In this document: in pieces, positions 53,893 through 64,000 of the stretch
Layout: every line of letters begins with the position of its first letter
Position numbering within the stretch: position 1 is the stretch's first letter
Source: Cladorhizidae sp. MBARI D1340-BT2
Taxonomy: Eukaryota; Porifera; Demospongiae; Poecilosclerida; Cladorhizidae
Direction: 5' to 3'
Assembly: GCA_028752905.1 (NCBI GenBank)
Contig: JAQNBH010000009.1
Coordinates: forward strand, 45,989,165 to 46,053,164
Length of the DNA stretch: 64,000 nt
The notes under the pieces: model-generated
Database searches by the model: none
The model's input: the letters and a program-made list of their open reading frames with translations, nothing else
What the model was told of the DNA's origin: nothing
Position numbers and translations under genes: made by a program

Positions 53893-55310
53893 CAGTGGTC
53901 CCTCCCTATTAAGACCACCCAGGGAGCACTTCCAACTGGTCTTATTAGAGAGGTGGTTTTACTTGGGAATAACGCTCTCGGGCATGGCAGGGGTCTCACA
54001 AAGCATTGCTCAATGGATTTTATCGTGTAGTGTACACGCATTCATAATATTAAACCAACTACAAGCTTCCCAGACAAGATAACTGTATTCTCATTTGGAA
54101 TTATGGGTGTGTCTTGGAAAGACATTGGTTATCATTGTACTACACATGTATGTATTGGACATTAGACTCATGCAGTGTCCTTAGGACACAGAAAGTCTGA
54201 GATACTGGACTGGACAATCCGCTCCATCCTGTTCTGGATGACCATCTGCTCAATAGAATCAGCACATGCCACAAGCTTGGGAATGCCTCGATGAGTGGCA
54301 AAGTCACGCAGCTTGCACACCATCTCGAACACCTCTGACACAGTCACAGGAGTGGGCATGGGGCCATCCTCCTCATCATCTGACTCAGGCTCCTCAGGGG
54401 AGGAGTCAGCAGGGGTGGCAAGGACATGGTTGAGGGCAGGGTCATAGTGGTCCTCACTGGTGTGCACCTCGCTGTCAATGTTGGCGTAGCCCTCGGCAGT
54501 GTCACACCCTCTGGCAGCTGCGCATTTATGACTCCTTGACCTCAGCAGCAGGGGCAGTGGTGGTCGTGAAGCCACACTTCTTAAAGCACTTCTTGATGGT
54601 GGACACGTGGAGGTCATCCCAGGCCTTTTTGAGCCAGCGGATTGCCATCAGAACGTCCACCTTCTTGACAAGCGAGCTTATTTTCTCAGTCCAACCACTA
54701 TCGGCATTCACAGTGTCGTCCATGAGCCGGAGAATATAGTGGATCATCTGCTTCCAGTAGACCAGCTTCATGGCCTGGATGATGCCAGTGTCCATAGGCT
54801 GAAGCTTGGAGTGTGGTGTTGGCGGGAAGGAAGACCAGCTTGAGGTTTCTGAGGTTGATATCTGAGTGCGCTGAGCAGTTGTCAATGAAGATGATGATCT
54901 TCCGGCCTTTGGCAAGCATCTTATTGTTGGTGCGCTTGAACCACTGCTCCCAGATGGGAGTGCTCATCCATGCCTTGGCCTGTGCCTCATACTCGATGCC
55001 GAGGTCCCTCTTTGGATCAATGCAGATGTAAAAATGTACCAGTTCCTGATTTTTCACAGTTGGGCAAAAGTATGTCACTTCAATGGAAGGTAGATCTTCA
55101 AACAAAAAACTAAATTCACTGTATTCTTGGATGCTTGGTCTTACTTGGGAGGATATTGACTCAGCCAAGTGGTCTTATAAGAGAGGTGGACTTATCTTAG
55201 AGGGTCTTACTTTGGAGGGGCAAAATAAAGCCAGCCAACCGGGAGCAAGCAAAAATGGTCTTATAATGGAGGTGGTCTTACTTGGGAGGGTCTTAATATG
55301 GAGGGACCAC
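53893..55310 (-). mobile_element. Tigger/pogo-type DNA transposon, 1.4 kb, internally deleted
   Basis: Left end CAGTGGTCCCTCCCTATTAA, right end (inverted) GTGGTCCCTCCATATTAAGA, both next to TA dinucleotides (53891-53892 and 55311-55312). Subterminal repeats of the GGTCTTA...GAGGTGG type occur on both sides (53935-53965, 55160-55300). The minus strand carries a broken DDE transposase lacking its N-terminal DNA-binding half, consistent with the short length. Confidence 0.85.
54168..55168 (-). pseudogene. Tigger/pogo transposase, C-terminal two thirds, frameshifted
   Basis: The frame 55168-54698 contains AQAKAWMSTPIWEQWFK and KIIIFIDNCSAHSDI, the region around the second catalytic Asp, and LVFLPANTT. 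The next frame (54915-54526) continues with KLQPMDTGIIQAMKLVY and AIRWLKKAWDDL. A third frame (54617-54168) holds an acidic C-terminal tail (SPEEPESDDEEDG). The N-terminal CENP-B-like helix-turn-helix region and the first Asp are not found in the 140 bp left before the terminal repeat. Two frameshifts make it a pseudogene. Confidence 0.82.
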
Positions 55311-55312
55311 TA

Positions 55313-55965
55313 CAAAAACTTTATGGTATCCCACAAGGTTAGTAAATCATGCTATAAATATAAAAAAATCAAATTGACAAGCTTTTTGGCAGTGTGAAAG
55401 CCGGAAATATCTCAGACTGAACTAAAGATGGTTAAAAAACCCGCTAATTAATACTCCTTCAAACGGCGCCACACCCATTATCGGCCTAATGGAGCCACTT
55501 TTAAGGTGCCAAAAAAATTCAAACTGGTGTTTATTTTCTTATAAATTTACCAGCCTATATAGGGTACTCTGCTTAAATGTGGCATACGGCTGTACACCAC
55601 GTTGTTATTGAGATAATTTTTGAATTTTCATCAAAAACTTCCCTATTAGCAAAATTATACTACAGTATCAAAGTAGACCTCTCACCCTTGATTTTACGTT
55701 AGTATTTCTAAAATCTTTCCCTAAAAAGTTTATTTTCAGGAAAGATGATGATTTTAGTCCTAACATTGCATTTATCCAAGATAAACATTGCCTAAAAAGG
55801 ATATTTAGTTAACCATCCCTTTATCGATGATGGGCGCATTCAGAATTTGTGAGTAGCTATATATACCTCATGACCTACTGGCCTAAATTTGATACATTAC
55901 AGTCGTTATTCAGTTTTTTGTTTTAATGCTTTTGCATTATTTTTGTGCTTCTTGTTGGGCTTGCT
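55313..55965. other. Unassigned stretch between mobile-element relics
   Basis: No coding signal recognised. The sequence is AT-rich with a short GC-richer part near 55440-55510. Confidence 0.4.
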
Positions 55966-55969
55966 GCCT

Positions 55970-56560
55970 CTAGTGTTTCCATGAAGTTTTTGATGCCGTT
56001 GTACATATAAGGTCGGACAAAGAGACTGCTATTGAACTGAAGGATGGAATGAACTGGCAGTAGTATCCTGCCAGTACAAGAACGAGCGCATACTTCTTTC
56101 TTTGTTTCAGATCATTGAAATGTTGCGATGGCCTCAATCTTGGCTGCTTCCAATAATACTTTGCCATCCTTGACCTTGTGGCCTAAGAAAGAGCATGAGG
56201 TCACTCCAAGTCTGCACTTGTTGGACTTGATGGTCAACCTATGTGCCTTCATCCTCTCTATTATTTCCATTAGATGTTATATGTGTTTGTCCAACATCCG
56301 ACTGAAATGACAATGTCATCCATGTAACCACTGCAAACTGTTGGGTCCCTTCAAGCACTGTGTCGACCAACCTTTGAAAGGTAGTTGGGAACCCTCCAGC
56401 TAAAAGGCATCTGAGTGAACCTGTACTTGACAAAGGAGGACACGAAAGCAGTCTTGTCTGTATCCTGTGGCCATACTCAATAGTTACCTTTATTATTGAA
56501 CTCAGTTGTTGCATAATCATCTCTATAACCTCGAAAAGAGTATTGCACAAAAGCAAACAC
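55970..56560 (-). pseudogene. Ty3/Gypsy reverse transcriptase fragment
   Basis: The minus strand shows, in changing frames, GGFPTTFQRLVDTVLEG (RT motif preceding the catalytic box), a degenerate catalytic region, a segment like KSNKCRLGVTSCSFLGHKV and the connection LAGYYCQFIPSFSSIAVSLS. The order is that of a Ty3/Gypsy RT. The YLDD box itself is lost in a frame break. It may belong to the same old element as the RNase H fragment at 53340-53740. Confidence 0.72.
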
Positions 56561-56689
56561 ACTTCAACAGTGACTTCACCGCCATTATATTTAGAGCCAC
56601 TTGCTCTTCATGTTGCTCGCTGAGCATGCAAGCAACATTCTGGATTGGTGCAGCAGAATACAAACCTCTGAAAGAAGCCATTCTTGTCA

Positions 56690-57180
56690 TTAAATCATGA
56701 TGATTGATGATCTTCATGGCTAAGACAAGCTGAACACTGCTTAATCCAGACCTGAAAAAGTTTTGTTACAAAGATCCCTAACTCTTGCTGCCTAATAGGA
56801 TGATAGTCATGTGTGTGGGTTTTCTGTTTCTATAAACTGTTGTAGTAAGCCTTTCCATCTTCCTTTCTGTGTAGGTGGCAATCCAGAAAGGGCAACAATC
56901 CATCCACTTCAAGCTCCAAGGTAAACTTTATGGATGGCCTGATGTTGTTTAGATGGTCCAACAACTCGTGCTCTCTCCCCTTCTTCACAATGCAGAAGAT
57001 ATCGTCCACATATCTCTTCCAAACCTTGGCTTCAGTGGGGCAGTTGAGAGTGCCAATCCCTCAAAGAATTCCATGTAAAGGTTAGCTACCACTGCAGAAA
57101 TTGGAGAGCCCATTGCTGCACCCTCTTTCTGCTTGTAGCACTTTCCTCCCGTGCAAAACATTCACCTTGAATATGCTCAA
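56690..57180 (-). pseudogene. Penelope-like element reverse transcriptase fragment
   Basis: On the minus strand WKRYVDDIFCIVKKGREHEL (catalytic YVDD at 57001-57012) is followed by LLDHLNNIRPSIKFTLELEV and LLPFLDCHL, the typical RT end of Penelope-like retroelements. Upstream the frame is broken but keeps a GxPM/GSPIS-like part (around 57105). No GIY-YIG endonuclease was found. Confidence 0.72.
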
Positions 57181-57184
57181 TAAA

Positions 57185-59085
57185 ATTCCCAGAATCATTG
57201 ATATATGTACTCGTATTGCCAGCTAGAGATAATATCAACTTGGAAAGATTATACGACAGTGCATGTATACAGGATACAGTTGATCTCAGGGGTACCTCAG
57301 ATTTATGTATCCAGTGTTGGTCTTCCAGTGGGCCTAATTCTATTGTATAAGGCAGTTGTTATTTCTCCCATTCTCTCCAGTACATGACTTACCTTGTTTC
57401 CTGTGTCTTAGTAGGACCAGTGTGCTCTATATATAATGTGACAGCTGGTATGTGAAATGTGATATGACAGTGATAAGTGTTTGTGCAAAGTGCAATGAGC
57501 ATATATAGCTTACCTGAACTCCTAGTAAATGAAGTTCTGAGCTGAACTCAGAGTATATAACATGGTGTACTTGCATACAGTATGAATGAAATTAGCTCAA
57601 TGCATGTTCATTAATTTTTGGCACGGCTGCACTGAGCACAATGTAGCTACTTAGCTACAGATATGTGCTACTTAAGTTGACTAACTTCAGGATAATGTGA
57701 ACAGCCAACAAGTACTGCTTTTTCTCTAGTTCAAACAAGTCTGTCTATTCTCCTTCGAGAAAGCTCTTCTGAAGTATTCCTAAATATTCTTCTTGAAAAT
57801 AGTACTGTTTCAGCAATTATGGTGTTATGTGTCATTCATATAAAATTATTGTATTCCTTGACCATCCTCTAAGGACTTGAAAAATTATAGGACTTAAAAA
57901 TGGTTATGTATATCACAAGCTGACAATAACAGAGTGTAACAATAGTGCAGGCTACTTCATCCTAAAGCCAGCTAGCAATTAATGTGCGCTCTCACATAAA
58001 ATATCTGCCACACTCAGACAGTTTTGTGACAGACAAAAACCAAAAAATTATCATAGTAATAAACTACATGTGGCCATCTTCATGTACATTGGTTCATCAT
58101 ATGGCTAATAAACACATAAAACTCTCTCAGTTGACATATACAGTAGGAAATTTAATAACTTTAACTTACTGGATGCTTTGATTAGCTGATGAAAGTTAGA
58201 ATATCTAGGGAAAAAAATTGTTTCAGTAATATTCTAAAAATGACTCTATAACTTATGTACTCTCGTACTTACATTTTGCATCTAATGAAAGCACTCATTC
58301 TATAGAGTAGGGCTTCCTCTAGCCACTGGAGCTAATTTCAACATTCTTGCACTTGAGCAGAAAACTTGGGCATACACAGGTTTTGAAGGACCCAACTTTG
58401 ACTGCCTGTACCCTTGGGTATGGTCATACCCATGGCAACAATCAAAATATATCACAGAGAGATCTAGCTTTTGTGCTGTATAGCGAGTGAAGTGTGCAGA
58501 ATTTATGGAGCTCCAAAGTCGTAGCCTCAGGATTTTTTGGTAAATATATGGTATTGTCCCCCCAAATTAAGTGAGTGGGATCAATATAGAGAGAGATGCA
58601 ATGGATCTTGACGAGGTTATTCAATTGTTTATTGTGCTGCCAGTTTTACTACCTAAGCGTAGGATTCAAGGCATGTTTGAAGTCTTTTTGAGCAGATAAT
58701 GGATGACACTAACATTCATGCAGCTATCAAGCTGGTGATGGGAGTTTAAACTGAAATATGAGCTATGGTGTTTTTGCTTTTTAAGGTATATACGGAGAGC
58801 TACAGTTGAAAGATTATTCCTGAAAAAAGTTAAAGTTAAAAATATCCTTCATAGCCCTAGCCCTAGCCCTAGCCCCCTTCAGTGACTCTCAATAACAATC
58901 GGCCAAAAATAGATGCCTTATCTCTATTAGGGTCAATCGGGAGTTGAACTTGTCAATAGCTTTTTAGTTATTTAGTTGTTTGTTATTTATTTTGGTATGT
59001 ATTTATTTTTTAAATAACGAATTAACCAAATTCATTAACATTTAATTAATGCATGCTCTAGTTATTGAAAATTAATTAGATAATA
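57185..59085. other. AT-rich stretch without genes; dispersed repeats
   Basis: No coding signal. It contains the dispersed repeats shared with 51310-51420 (at 58265-58370) and with 47000-47040 (at about 58927-58975), and a short CCCTAGCCCTAGCCC tract at 58854-58876. Confidence 0.5.
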
Positions 59086-59089
59086 AATA

Positions 59090-59178
59090 AAAAAACACAA
59101 CAAAAAATAAATAGCATAATATATTGTGGCTAACTAATTAACAATATATTATGCTATTTATTTTTTGTTGTGTTTTTT
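59090..59178. repeat. Perfect 38-bp inverted repeat with 13-nt loop
   Basis: The left arm 59090-59127 and the right arm 59141-59178 are perfect reverse complements (arm core AATAAATAGCATAATATATT); the loop is 59128-59140. AT-rich; it could be a small fold-back element or a hairpin former. Confidence 0.92.
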
Positions 59179-59839
59179 GTACACAAATAGCCAATGGACT
59201 CAAAGTTCACATAATTATGCTAAAATATTTGCCAGCATTATGCTATTCTCAGAGGTACCTATTATTCAAAAAAATTATGCCAGCATATTGTACTCTGGCC
59301 TAATCCTAGTTAGTTTATATTTTTATTTTTATTGTGTGCATAATTATATATTTTGTTTTCACCCTTCAAATGTTCACGATGAACCTTTTCACTGCGTAAT
59401 AATATTTGCATTTCTATTTTTATTTATTCTTTTCTATTTTTTATGTAATTAAGCTACTTAAGTTGGGTGTGAATAGTTTGACAGAACTTCCCAAACCATA
59501 ATAATTATACCGGTAAGAGAGAGTTCTGTAATGGAGTTGACAGAAAATGTTCCATTGCTAACAGTGCAAGTATAAGTTCCAGAGACAGATTGTCAGTGAA
59601 ACCTCTGACAGGTAGTTTCCTGGCTCCTGCAAACCACAAGACGAATGGGGAGATGCAGAGAATGTGGCAAACCACACCAATGCAGAGAACGTGGGAAGAT
59701 ATCAACGATCGCGAGTTCGACCTTGGGAGGAGAACACAGATGACGAAACTCTTGCGTGGATTCGGGAGCGAGCTCCTGATAGGTTGCCACGAAGTCACCT
59801 TGGAGACAAGTGACGTCAAACTGAACAAGTAGCTCGTAA

Positions 59840-59848
59840 TATAAAAGG
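59840..59848 (+). promoter_or_regulatory. TATA box in the LTR
   Basis: TATAAAAGG lies within the putative LTR, about 420 bp before its 3' border, and could drive the retrotransposon transcript. Confidence 0.5.
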
Positions 59849-60000
59849 ACTGAACTTTGTATTGAGAGAGGGCGTTAAAAAGTGAGAGTTGTCTTATTGA
59901 GTATGAATTGTTATTGAGTAAGAGCACTTGATTGATTCGTTATCCTTGGGATATATTAGCACTAGACTCTTGCTAATCAGCGACACGGCAAAGGGTGTGC

Positions 60001-60135
60001 ATAGACACAGCTGGTGGACTCACTGAGACAGTGCCTAGCATAGACACAGCTGGTGGACTCACTGAGACAGTGCCTAGCATAGACACAGCTGGTGGACTCA
60101 CTGAGACAGTGCCTAGCATAGACACAGCTGGTGGT
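60001..60135. repeat. 39-bp tandem repeat inside the LTR, 3.5 copies
   Basis: Unit core TAGACACAGCTGGTGGACTC followed by ACTGAGACAGTGCCTAGCA. The copies are identical. Tandem repeats in the LTR can hold promoter or enhancer sites; that role is inference. Confidence 0.92.
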
Positions 60136-60263
60136 GTGTTTGTTGTTTGGTCTGAAGAGAGGTTCTAGCCAGGGAGGTTAGAAGAGGTTCAGGCGTCGGA
60201 CCGGGAACTTGGATCTGGCAAGAGCAAAGCGCGTCTTGGCCAGAAAGAAGTTTCGGTTACATT

Positions 60264-60282
60264 GGTGGCGGCGGTGGGATTC
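60264..60282 (+). promoter_or_regulatory. Putative tRNA primer-binding site
   Basis: TGGTGGCGGCGGTGGGATT begins with the TGG expected to pair with a tRNA CCA end and lies 2 nt after the LTR border. The primer tRNA is not identified. Confidence 0.5.
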
Positions 60283-60582
60283 TCAAAGAGGAGTATCCCA
60301 AATTTCGGTTAGGTCAGGATCTAGTTGGAGGTCCTAAGCCGAGTAGCTATCTCAGTATACGGAGAACGGTTCGAGCATTGTGCTTACGGGACTTGAAAAC
60401 CCACTCTGACCAGTTAGGCTTGTCGTTGTTTTGTTTGCATATTTAAGTTTTATTTATTATTAGTTGGCATTTGCTGTCAACGACTCTTATTGTGTGTCTG
60501 TTGGAGATGTCTCGACCGGCCGGTTGCGTAGCGATGATACCACACCTTTTCGTGTAAACCACACCCCCATACCTCAGATCGA

Positions 60583-61203
60583 GTGAATTTAGTGAATCCC
60601 GATACACTAGAGACCCCCAAACGTCAAGAACAAGGGAAACTGGACAGATTCATGGATCGTTGGGTGGAGATGGAACGGACCAAAGCTGAGAGAGTGGAAG
60701 AGCAAAGGCAGGAGGACCGAAGGCATGCAGCTGAACAACAGGATAGATGGATCCAAGCGCTGACTGAAGCCACCAGACCCCCTATACCTGCCCCAGTAGT
60801 AGTTCCCCCTCCCAGACTGACCATGCAGAAGTTTGTCGAAAAGGTGAACGACATGGGTGCTTACCTGGAAACATTCAAAATGACAGCGAAGGTTGGAGAG
60901 TGGCCTAGAGCACAATGGAGCTCCCACCTAAGAAGCTCATTGTCAGGACAAGGTCTGACTGCCGTGTCGAACCTATCTGCTCTAGACCAATTGAACTATG
61001 AAGTAGTCAAATGGACCCTCCTGGCGACTTACCACATCTCTGCAGACACTTATCGGAAGAAGACATTCGAATATCCTTTCGACTCCAGCAATTCCGACCT
61101 CTGGTTCAGTACATACCGACAATCTTTCACTGAATGGATTGAATCGACAGCATTTAATGCTGTCTTGTATGAACTGGCATTGAAAAAATACCTAGATGGT
61201 TAG
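60583..61203 (+). pseudogene. Gag, capsid part
   Basis: About 200 codons. An N-terminal charged coiled-coil-like region (DRFMDRWVEMERTKAERVEE) and a proline-rich linker lead to a retrotransposon capsid-like domain (WPRAQWSSHLRSSLSGQG). It ends at a TAG at 61201-61203, while the next frame already reads coding sequence. An indel at the A-run near 61180-61186 probably separates capsid from nucleocapsid. Confidence 0.72.
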
Positions 61204-61211
61204 AGGTCCAA

Positions 61212-61748
61212 ATGGGGAATTTGCAACCAGAGACATTCGAAGACCTTGCAGAAGCTGTGTCGAGGTATCTTGGGAACCAGCGAAGAGAAGTAGATCCGAG
61301 GAGACCTGAACGAACGGAACGTTGCAGCCCGGCCCAGCAACAAACCAACAAGTCGAGACCTACGGAAGAGAGAAGCAGTAATTGGAAAGCCGAAGACCAG
61401 AAACAGATCGAGTGTTTCAGATGTGGATGGAAGGGCCATATCAAGAGAGATTGTCGCGTCAAGCTGGAGGAAGCAAACCTTGTACGTGTACAAGAACACT
61501 TGCCCAAGTGGACAAGATCAGTCAAGGTCAATGGGAGCCCCGTCCTTGGTCTGATCGATACAGGCTGTACAAAGTCGGTTGTGCACCCCAGATGGATCAA
61601 CCCAAAGGATTATTTGTCGTGGAAGATCCCCTATCACACTGCCAGCTCAAGGAAAGTGCTTTTCCCAGCCGCAAAGATCACATTGACTGTGGAAGGAAAG
61701 GACCACGACATGGCTGTGGGAGTATCAGAGCACATCACAGTGGTATGT
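61212..61748 (+). pseudogene. Gag nucleocapsid zinc knuckle and aspartic protease
   Basis: A CCHC knuckle (CFRCGWKGHIKRDC, 61413-61454) is followed by a protease-like domain with the catalytic LIDTGCTKSVV motif (DTG at 61557-61565). Knuckle and protease share a frame. The frame closes at about 61748, and the expected protease C-terminal motif (LMGHDVPHL) appears in another frame, so a frameshift lies near 61740. An acidic linker follows to 62143. Confidence 0.78.
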
Positions 61749-62149
61749 TAATGGGACACGATGTTCCCCATTTAAAAAAAATTCTGAAGGAAGCACTAAG
61801 GGAGGAAGACTCGATTCCACCAACTCCCGACGTAACCAAATCATGTATGGTGACGACACGTGCCCAGGAGCAAGCAAAGAGTGAGCTTGCAGCACGAGAA
61901 CAGCTGGAACAAGAGCGAGACCAGCCAGTCACACATACATTAGACCCGGTTGACATTGTAAGTAAAGCGGAAGATGACCCAGAAGTGACTTCAGATGACC
62001 AAAGGATGGATTCTAGTGACATGAATCCTGATCTACTCGAGCCAAATGAGATAGAAGCAGAACAAGAACCAGATGACCCAGATCCTACACGTGGCATCAC
62101 GAATGAAGAGCAAAATGTTTTTGTGACCATTTCAGCAGAGTAGCTGAAG

Positions 62150-63350
62150 CTGGCCCAACAGACGGACTCCACGTTGGAGAGAATTCGTGAAAAAGCAAGC
62201 GAGGAGAACAGCCCCTACTTTTGGAAGGATGTGATTCTGCTTCGGAAACCGTACCAGGACCAAGGGAAGGATCTGGTGGTCGTCCCGCAGTTGGCTCGGA
62301 CCAAAGTTTTGCAGTTAGGGCACAACTCAATGGTGGCTGGACACTTTGGTCCAGAGAGAACATTGGAGGTGATTCGTCGGAGGATGGATTGGCCTGGCCT
62401 GGCAAGAGATGTAAGGGAATTATGTATGTCTTGTCCTGTGTGTCAGAAAGCTGTGTTAGCCAAAGCACCTTTATACCCCTTACCCATTTTCACCGAGCCT
62501 TTCCAACGCATAGCGATGGACATTTTTGGCCCCTTGAAGAAGTCTAAATCCGGTAACAAATATATCTTAGTTGCCATGGATTACACCACAAAGTGGCCAG
62601 AAGCCTATGCCTTGAGAAACAGCACTGCTGAAACTGTGGTGAATTGCCTAATAGATCTGACAGCCAGGCTAGGAGTTCCATAGGAGCTCTTAACAGATAA
62701 TGGGACAAATTTTATGTCGAAAGTAGTTAAACAATTTTGTGAGACTATGGGGGTACACCAGATTAGGACTTCCCCATACCACCCAGAAACGGATGGTATG
62801 TGGAACGTTTTAATTCTACCCTTAAAAGGCTTTTACGGAAACTGACACAAAGCAGCAAGGTTGAGTGGGATAAGTGCTTGCCTTTCATCATGTGGGCTTA
62901 ACGTGGTAGTGTGCATGCCACGACAGGGTTTTCCCCTTATAAGTTACTGTTTGGCAGAGACATGAGAATGCCTATAGATGAACTTGTGAGAATCTGGAAA
63001 GGGAAGGAAGACCAGTGTGAGACAGATGTGACCGAGTACATTGAGGTCATGAGGTCTAACATAGAAGTTGTAAGAGACATTGCTCGAGAGAATGAGGAGA
63101 GAGAAAAGAAAAAGCAGAAGTTCCACCATGATAAGAGGGTAGTGGAAAGAAACTTTGAAGTGAGTGATTTTGTTCTAGTGTTTAGACCAACCCAAAAGAA
63201 CAAATTACTGAATGAATGGCAGGGGCCTTTTGCAGTCACAAAAAAAATCACAGAAGTGACGTACCAGATAGACACTGGAGCCTGTAGGAAGCGTCACAAG
63301 ACGTTCCACGTAAATGCTATGATGCTTTGGACTTCACCAGCCCCTGCAGT
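62150..63350 (+). pseudogene. Integrase with H2C2 finger, DDE core and GPY/F module
   Basis: Seen in order: HNSMVAGHFG and CMSCPVCQK (zinc-binding H2C2), MDIFGPL (first Asp at 62519-62521), LVAMDYTTKWPEAYAL, a TAG stop at 62681-62683, then TDNGTNF (second Asp at 62696-62698), YHPETDG and, in a shifted frame, the catalytic Glu (62803-62805), fitting D35E spacing. A stop occurs at 62900. From 62911 the C-terminal part contains TGFSPYKLLFGRDMRMPID and the GPY/F module (GPFAVTKKITEVTYQID). Integrase inserts the DNA copy into the host genome; this copy is disrupted. Confidence 0.83.
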
Positions 63351-63444
63351 CTTCCTGACAGAGGAACAGGAAATAGACGACCCATTCGAGTTGAATAGTT
63401 ACACACACTCTCTCTCTCACAAACAAGCCAACTCACCAAGTTAA

Positions 63445-64000
63445 AAGAGGCATACAGGGATGTCATACAGGACATCCCGGGGAGGACGTGCCTAGTTAGT
63501 CATGACATAACCACGGGAGAGTCACCCCCAATTCGTTTACCACCATACAGGCTAGCACATACGGCACGGGAATTTCTAAGGGAGGAGATTAAGACTTTAT
63601 TACACCAAGGTATCATTGAACCCTCCAAGAGCCCTTGGGCAGCCCCTATCGTGTTAGTACAGAAAAAGATGGATCCACCCGTATGGGTGTGGACTACAGG
63701 AAGTTAAATGCAGTGACTACTGTTGACCCGTACCCTTTACCTCACATTGAAGATTTAATCAATGACATTGGGAGGGCGAGGTACATTACCACTCTAGACC
63801 TCACTAAAGGATTTTACCAGGTTCCCATGGAAAAAGATAGTAAGGCCAAAACAGCCTTCATTACACCTTACAGGAAGTATCAGTTCAACACCATGCCCTT
63901 TGGTTTAGTATCTGCCCCATCAACATTTCAGCGTCTGATGGACCACGTGCTGCGCATGGGTTACACGATTTTACCACTGCTTATCTGGATGACATCCGAA
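63445..64000 (+). pseudogene. Ty3/Gypsy reverse transcriptase, start only
   Basis: Motifs in order: PPYRLAHTAREFLREEI, GIIEPSKSPWAAPIVLVQKK, then after a frameshift at the A-run/ATGG near 63670 GVDYRKLNAVT, LDLTKGFYQVP (catalytic Asp at 63797-63799), FGLVSAPSTFQRLMD and finally YLDD (63982-63993) at the window edge. The arrangement is Ty3/Gypsy-like. It lies downstream of the integrase, unlike standard Gypsy elements. Confidence 0.82.

Larger units (their letters stand above)
59468..60261 (+). repeat. Putative 5' LTR
   Basis: The right border ends ...GGTTACA, three bases before a primer-binding-site-like sequence. The left border is placed at TGTGAATAG (59468) because LTRs begin with TG; the 3' LTR is outside the window, so this is provisional (TGTAATGGAG at 59527 is an alternative). 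It contains a TATA box and a 39-bp tandem repeat. Confidence 0.5.
59468..64000 (+). mobile_element. LTR retrotransposon, Ty3/Gypsy type with integrase before RT (Gmr1-like), degenerate, 3' end outside window
   Basis: Order seen on the + strand: 5' LTR, primer-binding site, gag (60583-61203), zinc knuckle and protease (61212-61745), a linker, integrase (about 62150-63350) and reverse transcriptase (63445 to the window end). In ordinary Ty3/Gypsy elements RT and RNase H precede integrase. Integrase before a Gypsy-type RT is the order described for Gmr1-type elements. Frame breaks occur near 61185, 61740, 62790, 63420 and 63670, and in-frame stops at 62681, so the copy is inactive as read. A chimera of two elements is the alternative explanation. 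Confidence 0.78.

Overview
The window is eukaryotic nuclear DNA. Its coding signal lies in short exons bounded by GT/AG introns, and it carries hAT, piggyBac, pogo/Tigger, Penelope-like, non-LTR and Ty3/Gypsy relics plus dozens of minisatellites. The one recognisable host gene is a BRAP (BRCA1-associated protein / IMP) orthologue. Together with this mobile-element mix it points to an invertebrate metazoan; a sponge or similar early-branching animal is possible, but the sequence alone does not decide it.

Layout 1-40757: the 3' twelve coding exons of BRAP on the + strand (first exon of the set near 1217, stop codon at 40755-40757). All intron phases agree and about 476 codons are covered: the N-terminal BRAP2 domain, RING-H2, ZnF-UBP and the C-terminal coiled coil. 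Coding bases are under 4% of this span. Two introns are 65 and 71 bp; the others range from 0.4 to 14 kb and are filled with about 30 unrelated minisatellite families (units of 10-78 bp, 3 to about 90 copies). Mobile elements sit in these introns: a 148-bp MITE; a fold-back element and a piggyBac element both nested in one AT-rich satellite; a hAT element with an 8-bp target duplication; and a diffuse fold-back element. Repeats repeatedly touch splice signals. One array is a 17-fold amplification of an exon's own 3' end with its splice donor. One acceptor lies in the last unit of an array. One acceptor follows a 0.9-kb AG-free pyrimidine-rich array.

Layout 40758-59460: no intact gene seen. 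The region holds a decayed non-LTR retrotransposon end, a 26-bp array, a 2.2-kb array of 37-bp units with a 554-bp higher-order duplication, a pogo-like transposase scrap, a 39-bp array, a RecQ-like helicase scrap, Ty3/Gypsy RT and RNase H scraps, a Tigger element with matching ends, a Penelope-like RT scrap, and long AT-rich stretches with dispersed repeats.

Layout 59468-64000: the 5' part of a degenerate LTR retrotransposon (LTR with TATA box, primer-binding site, gag with CCHC knuckle, protease DTG, integrase, then reverse transcriptase, cut by the window end). The integrase precedes a Ty3/Gypsy-type RT, which is the unusual order known from Gmr1-type elements. Frameshifts and stops make this copy non-functional as read.

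Most long open frames here are by-products of repeats whose units lack stop codons on one or both strands, and they are not listed as genes.
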